From assembly GCA_002336895.1 (NCBI GenBank), contig DDFC01000020.1, forward strand, positions 20,097-84,096: a DNA stretch of 64,000 nucleotides, given 5' to 3'. The DNA comes from Verrucomicrobiaceae bacterium UBA1938 (GTDB lineage: Bacteria; Verrucomicrobiota; Verrucomicrobiia; Verrucomicrobiales; Verrucomicrobiaceae). The notes below the pieces were generated by a model, which was given only the letters and a program-made list of their open reading frames with translations, ran no database searches and was not told the origin of the DNA. The position numbers were made by a program, and so were the translations under genes. Below are positions 52,501 to 61,496 of the stretch, piece after piece (the stretch's first letter is position 1; every line of letters starts with the position of its first letter).

Positions 52501-53979
52501 TCACCCCTCCCGCTTCACCGTAAACCGCTCCACGCGGTGCCCTGCATGCGTGTCGTGTTCCAAGATATGCGGCTCAAGGCCATTGCGTCTGCGGAGGCCG
52601 TCCACGCTCCAGCGGACGCGTTTGCCGGCGAGGGCAGGGGCGTGCTCGTAGGCGACGACGGCGAGGAGGTCGAGCAGGTCGTCGGTGGTTTCGAGGTGAA
52701 TCTCCTCGGTGCTGGTGCTGCTCTTTTTGGAGGGAAGGAGCTTGGCGACGAGGCGCGCGGCGCGCTGCGGCGTGAGGGCTAGGCGCTGGCGCTCCTTCCA
52801 GGCGGCGAGCACATCGTCTGCGCTTTGCTTGGAGGTGCTGCTCTGGCCGAACGTGAGATCGACAGGCGCTTTGGTGCGGCGGGGCTTGTAGAGGGACTCG
52901 GTGCCGAAGAAGAAGCGGGTTTCGATGCAGCGCGGGGTGAAGTCTGCCGCCTGACCGCTGAACTCTGAGAAGCGGCCTCCAGCCTGCGCTGTGTTGATGG
53001 CATCGCAGTAGGTCTTGATGATTTCCGGGCGTCGTCCGCGCAGCTCGGTCTGGTAGCGGTAGCGCTGCTGGCTGAGGCGGTTGAAGGCGGCCATGCGCAG
53101 GTCGATGGCCTCGGCTCGGCGCTTCAGGCCGCCGAGATCGCGGTCGAGACGGGTGAGCAGGGAGAGCGCGAGGTCGTAGGACTCGGTGCTGTCGTAGCCG
53201 TAGTGCTCGCGCAGGCCTTCGGCGAGGCGCTCGCGCATGAGCGGATCATCGTGACGCTCGGCGATGATGCTGCGAGCTTTCTCGATGCGCATGAGCAGGC
53301 CGCCGCGGCGGAGGGCGTCGTAGCAGACCATGTGCTGGCCCTGGCCAAACTCCTCGTAAAGCAGGCTCAGGGTATCTGCGGCGGTGGCGGTCTGCCGCTG
53401 GCGCTGCTCAAAGCTGGTGACGATTTTTTCCACGGCATGGAGCTGCTCGATGGCGCGCTCCAGACGCTGGGAGAGATCTGTGACGGTGGAGCGGAGCTGG
53501 TCCGGCTGCTGCAGAGTGGGATCGAGCACGCCACGCTCCTCCAGCGTCTGGCACAGCCCGCGCAGGGTATCGGCAAAGGTTTTCAGCTCTGCCACGCGGT
53601 CCTCGGCCAGATCTCGCAGCATGCGCAGCAGGGGGCGCAGGCCGGGAGTGATGACGGCCCAGCGCTCGTGCAGGCCCAGAGTCTGATCCTCCAGCCATCC
53701 GGCGGCGATGAGGCGGTTGAAAAACTGGCTGGCGCGCTGGCGGGCATCGCGCAGAGCGGCTCCTTCATCTTCCGAGAGGAGGGAAAGGGGGTGACGCGCG
53801 ATGACTTCGCGGATGATTTCGTTGGTTTCGCGCTGGGAGAGCCTGCCAGCTTCGCCTGCTTCCTCGATCAGTCGGTCAGCGCAGTCCACGTAAACCGGCG
53901 CGGAAGGCCGTGCGAGCGGACGGAAAAAGTCCGCCGACACACTGCGGCTGAGTCGGGTGCTGAGAGATTCGGCAATCAT
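52501..53979 (-). CDS. Wadjet protein JetA (kleisin-like)
   Basis: 492 residues, JetA/MukF-like kleisin that joins JetB and the JetC heads. Seen: FFRPLARPSAPVYVDCADRL, RETNEIIREVIARHPLSLL, FFNRLIAAGWLEDQ (winged helix), a central helical domain, and a C-terminal winged helix (FTPRCIETRFFFGTESLYKP onward). In known loci JetA is followed directly by JetB; here two extra genes lie between. Start at 53979; the upstream Met at 54006 is possible. Confidence 0.82.
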   Translation of the reverse strand: MIAESLSTRLSRSVSADFFRPLARPSAPVYVDCADRLIEEAGEAGRLSQRETNEIIREVIARHPLSLLSEDEGAALRDARQRASQFFNRLIAAGWLEDQTLGLHERWAVITPGLRPLLRMLRDLAEDRVAELKTFADTLRGLCQTLEERGVLDPTLQQPDQLRSTVTDLSQRLERAIEQLHAVEKIVTSFEQRQRQTATAADTLSLLYEEFGQGQHMVCYDALRRGGLLMRIEKARSIIAERHDDPLMRERLAEGLREHYGYDSTESYDLALSLLTRLDRDLGGLKRRAEAIDLRMAAFNRLSQQRYRYQTELRGRRPEIIKTYCDAINTAQAGGRFSEFSGQAADFTPRCIETRFFFGTESLYKPRRTKAPVDLTFGQSSTSKQSADDVLAAWKERQRLALTPQRAARLVAKLLPSKKSSTSTEEIHLETTDDLLDLLAVVAYEHAPALAGKRVRWSVDGLRRRNGLEPHILEHDTHAGHRVERFTVKREG

Positions 53980-54144
53980 CTGCCGCCCACCATGCGGAGA
54001 CTTCACCGCGTGGCAACTGCCCGTCCTACTCCGCTCTAGGCATGGACGATTCCGCCCTGCGACTTGGCATCCGTAAGAGGTGGAATTGGACCAGCGTTGT
54101 CCCGGACTGCCCCAATTTTGTCAAAAAACGCCCTTCACCAACCC

Positions 54145-57100
54145 ATGAAGACACGTCTCCTCATCCCTGCGCTCTTCCTTTCCGCCGCCGTGCATGCTGC
54201 GCCGCCGAAGAAGGAGGAGGGCATCGACCCGAACAAGCCGGTCTCCTTTTACAAGCATATCCGCCCCATCTTTCAGGCCCAGTGCAATGGCTGCCACCAG
54301 CCCGCTAAGAAGAAGGGCGACTACATCATGACGGAGTTTGCCGCCCTGATCAAAGGAGGCGAGGAAGGGCATGCAGTCATTCCGGGCAAGCCCGCTGAAT
54401 CCAACCTGCTGAAGCTCATCAAGCCGGACGAAAAGGGCAAGGTGGAAATGCCGCAGAAGGCGGACCCGCTGCACGAGACTCAGATTGCGCTGATCGAGCG
54501 CTGGATCGCGGAAGGTGCGAAGGATGACACGCCTGCCTCTGCCAAGGCGGAATACGACATGGCACACCCTCCGGTGTATGTGAAGGCACCGGCCATCACC
54601 TCCATCGAGTATTCACCCGATGGCAGCATGATCGCGGTGGCGGGTTATCATGAAGTGCTGGTGCACAAGGCGGATGGCAGCGGCATCGTGGCCCGTCTGG
54701 TGGGTCTGGCGGAGCGCATTCAGAAGCTGGCCTGGTCTCCGGATGGGAAGAAGATCGCCGTCACCGGTGGCAGCCCGGCACGCATGGGTGAAATCCAGAT
54801 CTGGGACGTGGCTGCGAAGAAGCTGGAGCTGTCCAAGTCGCTCACGTTTGACACACTGTATGGCGCGAGCTGGTCGCCGGATGGCAAGTATCTGGCCTTT
54901 GGCTGCGGCGACAACGCCGTGCGCGGCATTGAGGCGGCCACTGGCAAGGAAACCCTCTTCATGGGCGGCCACAGCGACTGGGTGCTGGACACCGTGTGGG
55001 GTGTGGATGGCAAGCATGTCGTATCATGCGGCCGTGACATGAGCGTGAAGCTGACGGAAGTGGCCACGCAGCGTTTTGTTGATAATATTACTTCGATCAC
55101 TCCTGGTGCTCTGAAGGGCGGTGTGCAGGTGCTGGCGCGGCATCCGCAGCGCAATGAGGTGCTGATCGGTGGCACGGATGGCGTGCCTGCGATCTACCGC
55201 ATGGAGCGCATCACGAAGCGTGTGATCGGCGACAACGCGAACCTCATCCGCAAATTCCCCGCGATGCAGGGCCGCATCTTTGGCGTGGATTTCGCGCCTG
55301 ATGGCAAGCGCATCGCCGTGGGTTCCTCGAACGAAGGCGTGGGCGCGGTGAACATCTATGCCAGCGACTATGACAGCACCATGCCCGATGGCGTGAAGAA
55401 GATCGTCGAAACGGTGAACGGCAAAGGCCCGGAACTGGACGAGTGGATCGTCAAAGATGTGAAGCAGTTGAGCAGCACTCTAGTGCCCTGCGGCATCTTC
55501 AGCGTGACTTTCAGCCCGGATGGCAAGACGGTTGCGGTGGCAGGACAGGATGGCCAGGTGCGCGTGATTGATGCCGCCACGGGTGCGATTTCCAAGGAGT
55601 TCACCTCCGTGCCGCTGGTGAAGGAAAAGGTGCTGGCCGCCACGGATGTGATCGTGGACGACAGCGTGCGTGCGGTGCTGGAAAAAGACACCAAGGTGGA
55701 AACCCTCCACACAGGCCCGACGGTGGCCTCCATTGAGGTGGAGCCCACCACGATCAAGATCGGCAAGCCCACCGAGTACGCGCAGCTCCTTGTCACCGCA
55801 CGCATGAGCGACGGCACCCGCGCGGATGTGACGCGCATGGCCAAGATCACGGCGGAGAACACAGACGTGGTGGATGTGAACACCCGCGGCATGGTGCGTC
55901 CGGACAAGGATGGCGCCACAAATGTGAAGATCTCCTTCCAGGGTAAGACCGCAAACATTCCGGTGAACGTGGCGGGCATGAACGTGGCGCTGAAGCCTGA
56001 CTACGTGCGCGATGTGATGCCCATCATGTCCAAGCTGGGCTGCAACCAGGGCACCTGCCACGGTGCCAAGGAAGGCAAGGCGGGCTTCAAGCTCTCCCTG
56101 CGCGGCTATGACCCCGTGTATGACGTGCTGGCCTTCACCGACGACATCTCCAGCCGCCGTGCCAACGTGGCCTCGCCGGAACACTCGCTCATGCTGCTCA
56201 AGGCCAGCGGTGCCGTACCGCATGAGGGCGGCCAGCTCACCGTGCCGGGAGAGCTCTACTATGAGTCTCTGAAGGCCTGGATCGGCCAAGGGGCCAAGCT
56301 GGATCTGAAGACGCCGCGCGTGACCAGCATCGAGCTTTCGCCGAAGAACCCCGTCATCGAGCGCATCGGCGGTCGCCAGCAGCTTCGCGTCATCGCTCAT
56401 TATGCGGATGGCTATGTCAAAGACGTTACCGCCGAGGCTTTCCTGGAAAGCGGCAACGGTGATGTGATCGAGGCAGACAAGAAGGGCCTCATGACCAGCC
56501 TGCGCCGCGGCGAGGCTCCCATCCTGGCCCGCTTTGAAGGCGCGTATGCCGCCACCACCATCACCGTGATGGGCGACCGCACCGGCTTTGCCTGGAAGGA
56601 GCCGGAGAAGTGGAACAAGATCGACGAGCTGGTGGCGCAGAAGTGGCAGCGCATGAAGATCGAGCCCAGCGGCCTGTGCAGCGACGAGGACTTCCTGCGC
56701 CGCATCCACCTCGACCTGACCGGCCTGCCGCCGAAGCCGGAGGAAGTGGCCGCCTTCCTGGCCGACAAGCGCGACACCCGCACCAAGCGCAGCGAGATCA
56801 TCGACAAGCTCATCGGCAATCCCGACTTCGTGGAGCATTGGGCCAACAAGTGGGCTGACATGCTGCAGGTGAACTCCAAGTTCCTCGGCTCCGAAGGGGC
56901 CATGGGCCTGCGCACCTGGATCAAGCAGCAGGTGGCGGACAACACACCCTACGACCGCTTTGCCTACCGTATCATCACCGCCACGGGCTCCAACAAGGAC
57001 AACCCCGCCGCCGCCTACTTCAAGACCGTGCGCACGGCGGAGGAGATCAGCGAGAACACCACGCACCTCTTCCTGGCCACGCGCTTCAACTGCAACAAAT

Positions 57101-59250
57101 GCCACGACCACCCCTTCGAACGCTGGACGATGGACCAGTACTATGAGACCGCGTCCTACTTTGCACAGATCGACCTCAAAGGCGACCCCGCCGCGAAGGG
57201 GCAGACCATCGGCGGCACGGCTGTGGAAGGTGCGAAGCCATTGTTTGAAATCGTGAGCGACAAGAAGGACGGCGATGTGATGCACCTGCGCACCAACAAG
57301 CCCGTGGCTCCGCGTGTGCCGTATGAGACCGAGCTCGTCAGCAAGACCGCAAGCACCCGCCGTGAGCAGTTTGCCACCTGGATGACCAGCCCGCAGAACG
57401 ACTACTTTGCCATGAGCTACGCCAACCGCGTCTGGGGCTACCTCACCGGCACCGGCGTCATCGAGCCGCTGGACGACATCCGTGCCGGCAATCCGCCGAG
57501 CAATCCCGAGCTGCTGCAGTACCTGACGAATGAGTTCATCCAGAGCGGCTTCAACGTGCGCCACCTGATGAAGATCATCGCCAATAGCCGCACCTACAAT
57601 CTGAGCCTGGCTACCAACAAGTGGAACGAGGACGACAAGACCAACTACAGCCACGCCAAGGCGCGCCGCCTGCCCGCCGAAGTGCTGTTTGACTCCGTCT
57701 TTGCCGTGACCGGCAGCATGCCCAACATCCCCGGTGTGCCGAAGGGCACCCGTGCTGCTGCGCTGGCCGACGGCCAGATCAAGCTGCAGGACGGCTTCCT
57801 GGCCAACTTTGGCAAACCCGCCCGTGAGTCTGTCTGCGAGTGCGAACGCAGCAATGAGGTGAACCTTGGTCCCGTGATGGCGCTCATGAGCGGCCCGACG
57901 GTGGGAGACGCCATCAGCGATCCCAACAACGCCATCGCCAAGCTGACGAATGAAATCAAGGATGACCGTCAGCTGGTGGACGCCATTTTCATGCGCGTGC
58001 TCAACACGCATGCCAGCGACAAGGAAATCAACGCCGCCCTGGCCTCCATGCAGGAGATTGATCCTGAGAACAAGGAGCTTGCCACCGCCCTCCAGTCCAA
58101 GGAGGCCGAGCAGAAGCCGATCATCGAAAAGGCTGAGCAGGAGCGTCTGGCTGCGATCAATGCCGCGAAGAAAGAGCTGGAAGCCTACAAGGCCAAAATC
58201 GCGCCGGATGTGGCAAAGAAGGAGGCGGCTCGCAAAGCCGCCATCACCGCTGCCGAATCCAAGGCGAAAACCATCAAGGACACCGCCCCGGCCAGCCAGC
58301 CCGCCTGGGAAAACTATCTGGACCTCACCACCGAGTGGCAGCCCTTTGACAGCATCAAGGTGCAGCGCGCGGGGGGCGTGGAAAAGCTGGAGGTGCAGCC
58401 TGATGGCAGCCTCTTTGCCACGGCGATGCCCGCGGGTCGTGAGAGCACCGGCAACTACCTGCTCATTGGCAAAACCACGCTCACCAACATCACCGCCATC
58501 AAGCTGGAGATGCTGCCTGATGACCGCCTGCCGAACAACGGCCCCGGCCTCGCCCCCGATGGCAACTTTGTCATTGGCGAGATCACTGTGCGCACCGATC
58601 CCATCGATGCCAAACGCAGCAAGCGCGGCGGCGAGGAGCAGCTGCTGAAGAATCCGAAGGCTGACTTTGAGCAGACCAACTTTGTCGTCACCGAGGCGCT
58701 CAAGAAAGGAAATCGTGACCGTGGCTGGGCCGTGAGCCCGCAGGGTGGCTTCCGCCATGAGGCCACCTTTGAGTTCGCCAAGCCCGTGGCGCACGAGGGG
58801 GGCTCGCAGTTCAGTGTGCAGATCACTTCCAACTTCCAGAATGGGAAGTACAATCCCGGCCGCTTCCGCCTGTGGGTCACCACCAGCCCGACCGTGCGCT
58901 TCGGTGCGCCTGCCGCCGTGATCGCCGCCCAGAAGACTCCCGCCGCTGCGCGCAAGCCAGAGCAGAAGGCGCTGCTGGCCCAGCACTTCCTGGATCAGTT
59001 CAAGGACTTCCAAGCTCAGAACAAGGTGCTGGCAAACGCCCGCAAGCCGCTGCCGGTGGACCCGCAGCTCGTGGCGCTTGAGACCACCTACGGCGACAGC
59101 CAGAAGCCCATCATGCTGGATCCGAAGCTCGTGCAGCTCCGTCGTGATGCCGCCCTGAGCCAGACCCAACTCGGCAACAAGCGCCTTACTGCTGCGCAGG
59201 ACCTGGCGTGGGCTCTGATCAATTCACCGGCGTTCTTGTTTAATCACTAA
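54145..59250 (+). CDS. Giant secreted DUF1549/DUF1553 protein with cytochrome c, WD40 and Big2-like domains
   Basis: 1701 residues. Signal peptide (RLLIPALFLSAAVHA), then a planctomycete-type cytochrome c domain with haem motif CNGCH at 47-51, about seven WD40-like repeats (residues 140-510), a bacterial Ig/Big2-like domain (about 520-610), another Cys-rich segment (LGCNQGTCHGAKEGKAGFKL, spacing CX4CH), a second Ig-like domain (about 745-810), then DUF1549 (about 825-1040, with CNKCHDHPFERWTMDQYY) and DUF1553 (about 1080-1390), and a coiled coil with a C-terminal beta domain. The family is typical of Planctomycetes and Verrucomicrobia and usually sits next to a DUF1501 gene, absent here. Function unknown; extracellular polymer use is a common guess. 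Confidence 0.9.
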   Translation: MKTRLLIPALFLSAAVHAAPPKKEEGIDPNKPVSFYKHIRPIFQAQCNGCHQPAKKKGDYIMTEFAALIKGGEEGHAVIPGKPAESNLLKLIKPDEKGKVEMPQKADPLHETQIALIERWIAEGAKDDTPASAKAEYDMAHPPVYVKAPAITSIEYSPDGSMIAVAGYHEVLVHKADGSGIVARLVGLAERIQKLAWSPDGKKIAVTGGSPARMGEIQIWDVAAKKLELSKSLTFDTLYGASWSPDGKYLAFGCGDNAVRGIEAATGKETLFMGGHSDWVLDTVWGVDGKHVVSCGRDMSVKLTEVATQRFVDNITSITPGALKGGVQVLARHPQRNEVLIGGTDGVPAIYRMERITKRVIGDNANLIRKFPAMQGRIFGVDFAPDGKRIAVGSSNEGVGAVNIYASDYDSTMPDGVKKIVETVNGKGPELDEWIVKDVKQLSSTLVPCGIFSVTFSPDGKTVAVAGQDGQVRVIDAATGAISKEFTSVPLVKEKVLAATDVIVDDSVRAVLEKDTKVETLHTGPTVASIEVEPTTIKIGKPTEYAQLLVTARMSDGTRADVTRMAKITAENTDVVDVNTRGMVRPDKDGATNVKISFQGKTANIPVNVAGMNVALKPDYVRDVMPIMSKLGCNQGTCHGAKEGKAGFKLSLRGYDPVYDVLAFTDDISSRRANVASPEHSLMLLKASGAVPHEGGQLTVPGELYYESLKAWIGQGAKLDLKTPRVTSIELSPKNPVIERIGGRQQLRVIAHYADGYVKDVTAEAFLESGNGDVIEADKKGLMTSLRRGEAPILARFEGAYAATTITVMGDRTGFAWKEPEKWNKIDELVAQKWQRMKIEPSGLCSDEDFLRRIHLDLTGLPPKPEEVAAFLADKRDTRTKRSEIIDKLIGNPDFVEHWANKWADMLQVNSKFLGSEGAMGLRTWIKQQVADNTPYDRFAYRIITATGSNKDNPAAAYFKTVRTAEEISENTTHLFLATRFNCNKCHDHPFERWTMDQYYETASYFAQIDLKGDPAAKGQTIGGTAVEGAKPLFEIVSDKKDGDVMHLRTNKPVAPRVPYETELVSKTASTRREQFATWMTSPQNDYFAMSYANRVWGYLTGTGVIEPLDDIRAGNPPSNPELLQYLTNEFIQSGFNVRHLMKIIANSRTYNLSLATNKWNEDDKTNYSHAKARRLPAEVLFDSVFAVTGSMPNIPGVPKGTRAAALADGQIKLQDGFLANFGKPARESVCECERSNEVNLGPVMALMSGPTVGDAISDPNNAIAKLTNEIKDDRQLVDAIFMRVLNTHASDKEINAALASMQEIDPENKELATALQSKEAEQKPIIEKAEQERLAAINAAKKELEAYKAKIAPDVAKKEAARKAAITAAESKAKTIKDTAPASQPAWENYLDLTTEWQPFDSIKVQRAGGVEKLEVQPDGSLFATAMPAGRESTGNYLLIGKTTLTNITAIKLEMLPDDRLPNNGPGLAPDGNFVIGEITVRTDPIDAKRSKRGGEEQLLKNPKADFEQTNFVVTEALKKGNRDRGWAVSPQGGFRHEATFEFAKPVAHEGGSQFSVQITSNFQNGKYNPGRFRLWVTTSPTVRFGAPAAVIAAQKTPAAARKPEQKALLAQHFLDQFKDFQAQNKVLANARKPLPVDPQLVALETTYGDSQKPIMLDPKLVQLRRDAALSQTQLGNKRLTAAQDLAWALINSPAFLFNH

Positions 59251-59267
59251 AGCGCTTTGGCAAAGTT

Positions 59268-59290
59268 GCCCAGTTGCGGCGCAACTGGGC
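59268..59290. terminator. Perfect stem-loop after the giant gene
   Basis: GCCCAGTTGC (59268-59277) and GCAACTGGGC (59281-59290) form a perfect 10-bp stem with a 3-base loop. No T-run follows. Confidence 0.55.
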
Positions 59291-59353
59291 TGGATCGTAT
59301 GCCCTCGCTTGTCAGGCATTGACTCGGCGGCATGGATACCATAACTTCTTTCC

Positions 59354-59572
59354 ATGATCGTCGAACGCTTTCCAGGTCTCGCGCAATTGCCCGACGAGGA
59401 CAAGATGACGCTTATGGCAGAGCTTTGGAAAGACGTCATGGACGACACAAGTGTTGATGATCCAGCGCTGGCTGAGTTCGTTGAGCAACGTTGGCAGGAG
59501 TATCGGCAGCACCCGGAGCGGGTGTCTCCATGGAGTGAGGTCAAAGCCCGCATTGTCGCTTCTCGTGCATGA
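59354..59572 (+). CDS. Addiction-module antitoxin
   Basis: 72 residues, same family type as the orphan antitoxin at 6173: FPGLAQLPDEDKMTLMAELW is the N-terminal helix and the C-terminal VEQRWQEYRQHPERVSPWSE should wrap the toxin. Its stop overlaps the toxin start in ATGA. Both proteins look intact. Confidence 0.8.
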   Translation: MIVERFPGLAQLPDEDKMTLMAELWKDVMDDTSVDDPALAEFVEQRWQEYRQHPERVSPWSEVKARIVASRA

Positions 59573-59880
59573 AGCATGAAATCGTCTGGACGTGGGCTGC
59601 CGAAGCCGACATGCAGCGTTTCTTTGCCGAAGCTGAGGACTATCAGGAAGGCCGGGGCCTGAAACTGCTGAATCATGTAGAAACTGCCACAGTCTTGTTG
59701 GCGCACTATCCGCGCATGGCAGCAAGCTGGAGGTTTCCAGTTCGACGCCTTATGATCAAAAGTAGCAAGCTTGCCTTGTTTTACGTTCCAGAACCTCGAG
59801 GCATTGTTATCCTTGGAGTTGCTGATATTCGTCGTGATCCTGATGGCTGGTGGAGTGAGCTTCGCAGCCGAATGTCATGA
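59569..59880 (+). CDS. ParE/RelE-type toxin
   Basis: 103 residues, RelE/ParE fold: IVWTWAAEADMQRFFAEAED, LLAHYPRMAASWRFPVRRL, IKSSKLALFYVPEPRGIVIL and the final VADIRRDPDGWWSEL strand pair. The family poisons gyrase (ParE) or cuts mRNA (RelE); which is not clear. The stop overlaps the next start (ATGA), so the truncated lipase-like frame was once translated after it. Confidence 0.8.
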   Translation: MKHEIVWTWAAEADMQRFFAEAEDYQEGRGLKLLNHVETATVLLAHYPRMAASWRFPVRRLMIKSSKLALFYVPEPRGIVILGVADIRRDPDGWWSELRSRMS

Positions 59881-60162
59881 AGGTCGGCTCTACAAATCCA
59901 CCCACACCTACCGTTGTCCTCATTCACGGGCTCGGGCGTTCCCGGCGCAGCATGTGGCTGGTGGGGCTGTGGTTGAAGCTTTGTGGGTACCGAGTGAAGA
60001 GCATCGGCTATCCGTCCCACCGCAGTTCGATCGCGGATGCGGTGCAGAATCATATTAATCCGGCGTTGGATCGGTTGGAGATCGAAGAAAAGTCGCAGGT
60101 GCATTTCGTGACGAATTCGCTCGGGGGCATTGTGTTTCGCGCCTAGTCGGCAGTGTGATCCG
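59877..60162 (+). pseudogene. Truncated copy of the lipase-like gene
   Basis: The first 89 codons are nearly the same as the gene at 60831 (VVLIHGLGRSRRSMWLVGLW, VKSIGYPSHRSSIADAVQNH). The nucleophile elbow reads TNSLGG instead of THSLGG. At 60144 a TGG Trp codon of the intact copy has become TAG; homology goes on with a 2-base deletion to about 60162 and then stops. It lacks most of the alpha/beta-hydrolase fold and cannot be active. Confidence 0.8.
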
Positions 60163-60168
60163 GAGTTG

Positions 60169-60207
60169 GCACTGATCAATTTGCCGGCGCTCTTGTTCAA
60201 GAACTGA
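60169..60207 (+). pseudogene. 3' tail of a second DUF1553-type gene
   Basis: ALINLPALLFKN then stop: it matches the last 12 codons and stop (ALINSPAFLFNH) of the giant gene at 59212-59250 at 31 of 39 bases. Nothing else of a DUF1553 gene is present. It is a recombination scar joined to the truncated lipase copy. Confidence 0.7.
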
Positions 60208-60221
60208 AATTCCGTTTCATT

Positions 60222-60755
60222 TTGCCAGGGAGAGATGGTATGGCCAATGCTATGCAGCTCACAAAATACGAAGTAGATACTGTTGAAGAATGTGATGTTG
60301 AAATTTGCTGCGATGGCTGGGATAACTTTCTCTTTGACCGCGATTTATCAAATCTTCGTGAGTATGTGAGAGTGCTCCTCAAAATTGGAGCCCATGATTG
60401 TTTGACGGCCATTCAACAGCTTGTGGCATGGGTGGATTCAGAGTCGAAGCCTGACACCAGTCTTTTTGATGTCACAGAAAAAAACCCTGAGCGCTTAAAT
60501 GACTTGTGGCGACAATACCGTGATGCATCAGGCCGAGAGGAACCACAGGAACGCGCCCGAAAGGCAGGTCCACCTCCACCAAAGAATAGGATGCCAGTCA
60601 CAGACCGGGAATACTACGATTTTTTTGGCCCTGAAAACAGTGCCAAAAAATGTCAGGCTGAAAACTGTCAGCGAGGGACTGTGAAATTTAGTGCGTTTTG
60701 TCGTACACATCATTTCGAAAACGTGAAGAAAAAGACCTGTCCATGGACAGATTAA
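60222..60755 (+). CDS. Hypothetical protein with C-terminal Cys/His cluster
   Basis: 177 residues. The N-terminal half (YEVDTVEECDVEICCDGWDN, FDRDLSNLREYVRVLLKIGA) is helical and acidic; the C-terminal KKCQAENCQRGTVKFSAFC followed by RTHHFENV is a probable zinc site (Cys, Cys, Cys, His). I recognise no family. AT-rich compared with its neighbours. A start at 60240 or 60252 is also possible. Confidence 0.65.
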   Translation: MPGRDGMANAMQLTKYEVDTVEECDVEICCDGWDNFLFDRDLSNLREYVRVLLKIGAHDCLTAIQQLVAWVDSESKPDTSLFDVTEKNPERLNDLWRQYRDASGREEPQERARKAGPPPPKNRMPVTDREYYDFFGPENSAKKCQAENCQRGTVKFSAFCRTHHFENVKKKTCPWTD

Positions 60756-60830
60756 ACTGACTTCACAGATAGACACTTCAAAGCTGTCATTGCTTGCTAC
60801 CTGCATGGCAGAATAGGGGTAAATTCTTGC

Positions 60831-61496
60831 ATGCCTGCCGCATCTCCACCCGCTCCCACCGTCGTCCTCATTCACGGGCTGGGGCGTACCCGGCGCAGCA
60901 TGTGGCTGGTGGGGTTGTGGCTGAAGTTTTGTGGGTACCGAGTGAAGAGCATTGGTTATCCATCACACCGCAGTTCCATCGCGGATGCGGTGCAGAATCA
61001 CATCAATCCGGCGCTGGAGCGCCTGGAGATTGAGGAGGGGGCGAAAGTGCATTTCGTCACGCACTCGTTGGGCGGGATTGTTTTCCGTGCATGGGCGGCG
61101 CAGCGTGATCCGTCGTTTCCGCTGGGGCGTGCCGTGCTGCTGGCGCCGCCGAACCAGGGCAGCCAGATCATCGATGAACTGCGGCAGTGGGGCTGGGTGC
61201 GCTGGCTGCTGGGCCCGGTGTCAGCCGAGCTGGGAACGGATGCGAACAGCACGCCGAATATTCTGGGTCCACTGCCACCGGAGACGGGTGTCATCATGGG
61301 AAACAAGGACACGCTGCCGATTTTCCGACGGTTCCTTGGAGAGGAGTCGGATGGTGTGGTGACGATTGCCAGCTCGCATGGAGAGGGAGAGGCGGACCAT
61401 GTGCTGCTGCCGACGAATCATGCGACGATTATTCTACAGCCGGCGGTTTTCAGGGCGGTGAACCGGTTTTTGAAGACGGGGAGTTTTGCTGAATAA
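60831..61496 (+). CDS. Lipase-like alpha/beta-hydrolase (intact copy)
   Basis: 221 residues. VVLIHGLGRTRRSMWLVGLW is the oxyanion region, FVTHSLGGIVFRAW the nucleophile elbow with Ser79, LLAPPNQGSQIIDELRQWGW matches the PGAP1/esterase family, and the catalytic His lies in ADHVLLPTNHATIIL. Acts on lipid or other esters; substrate unknown. Its 5' third is duplicated at 59877. The 3' end overlaps the DUF559 gene on the other strand by 47 bases. Confidence 0.85.
   Translation: MPAASPPAPTVVLIHGLGRTRRSMWLVGLWLKFCGYRVKSIGYPSHRSSIADAVQNHINPALERLEIEEGAKVHFVTHSLGGIVFRAWAAQRDPSFPLGRAVLLAPPNQGSQIIDELRQWGWVRWLLGPVSAELGTDANSTPNILGPLPPETGVIMGNKDTLPIFRRFLGEESDGVVTIASSHGEGEADHVLLPTNHATIILQPAVFRAVNRFLKTGSFAE

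Noticed and set aside
55480..59169. Antisense open frame of 1229 codons inside the giant DUF1553 gene
   Set aside because: The + strand protein has clear domains and a signal peptide. The antisense frame has low-complexity Gly/Ala/His-rich content, which GC-rich coding DNA produces on the opposite strand.
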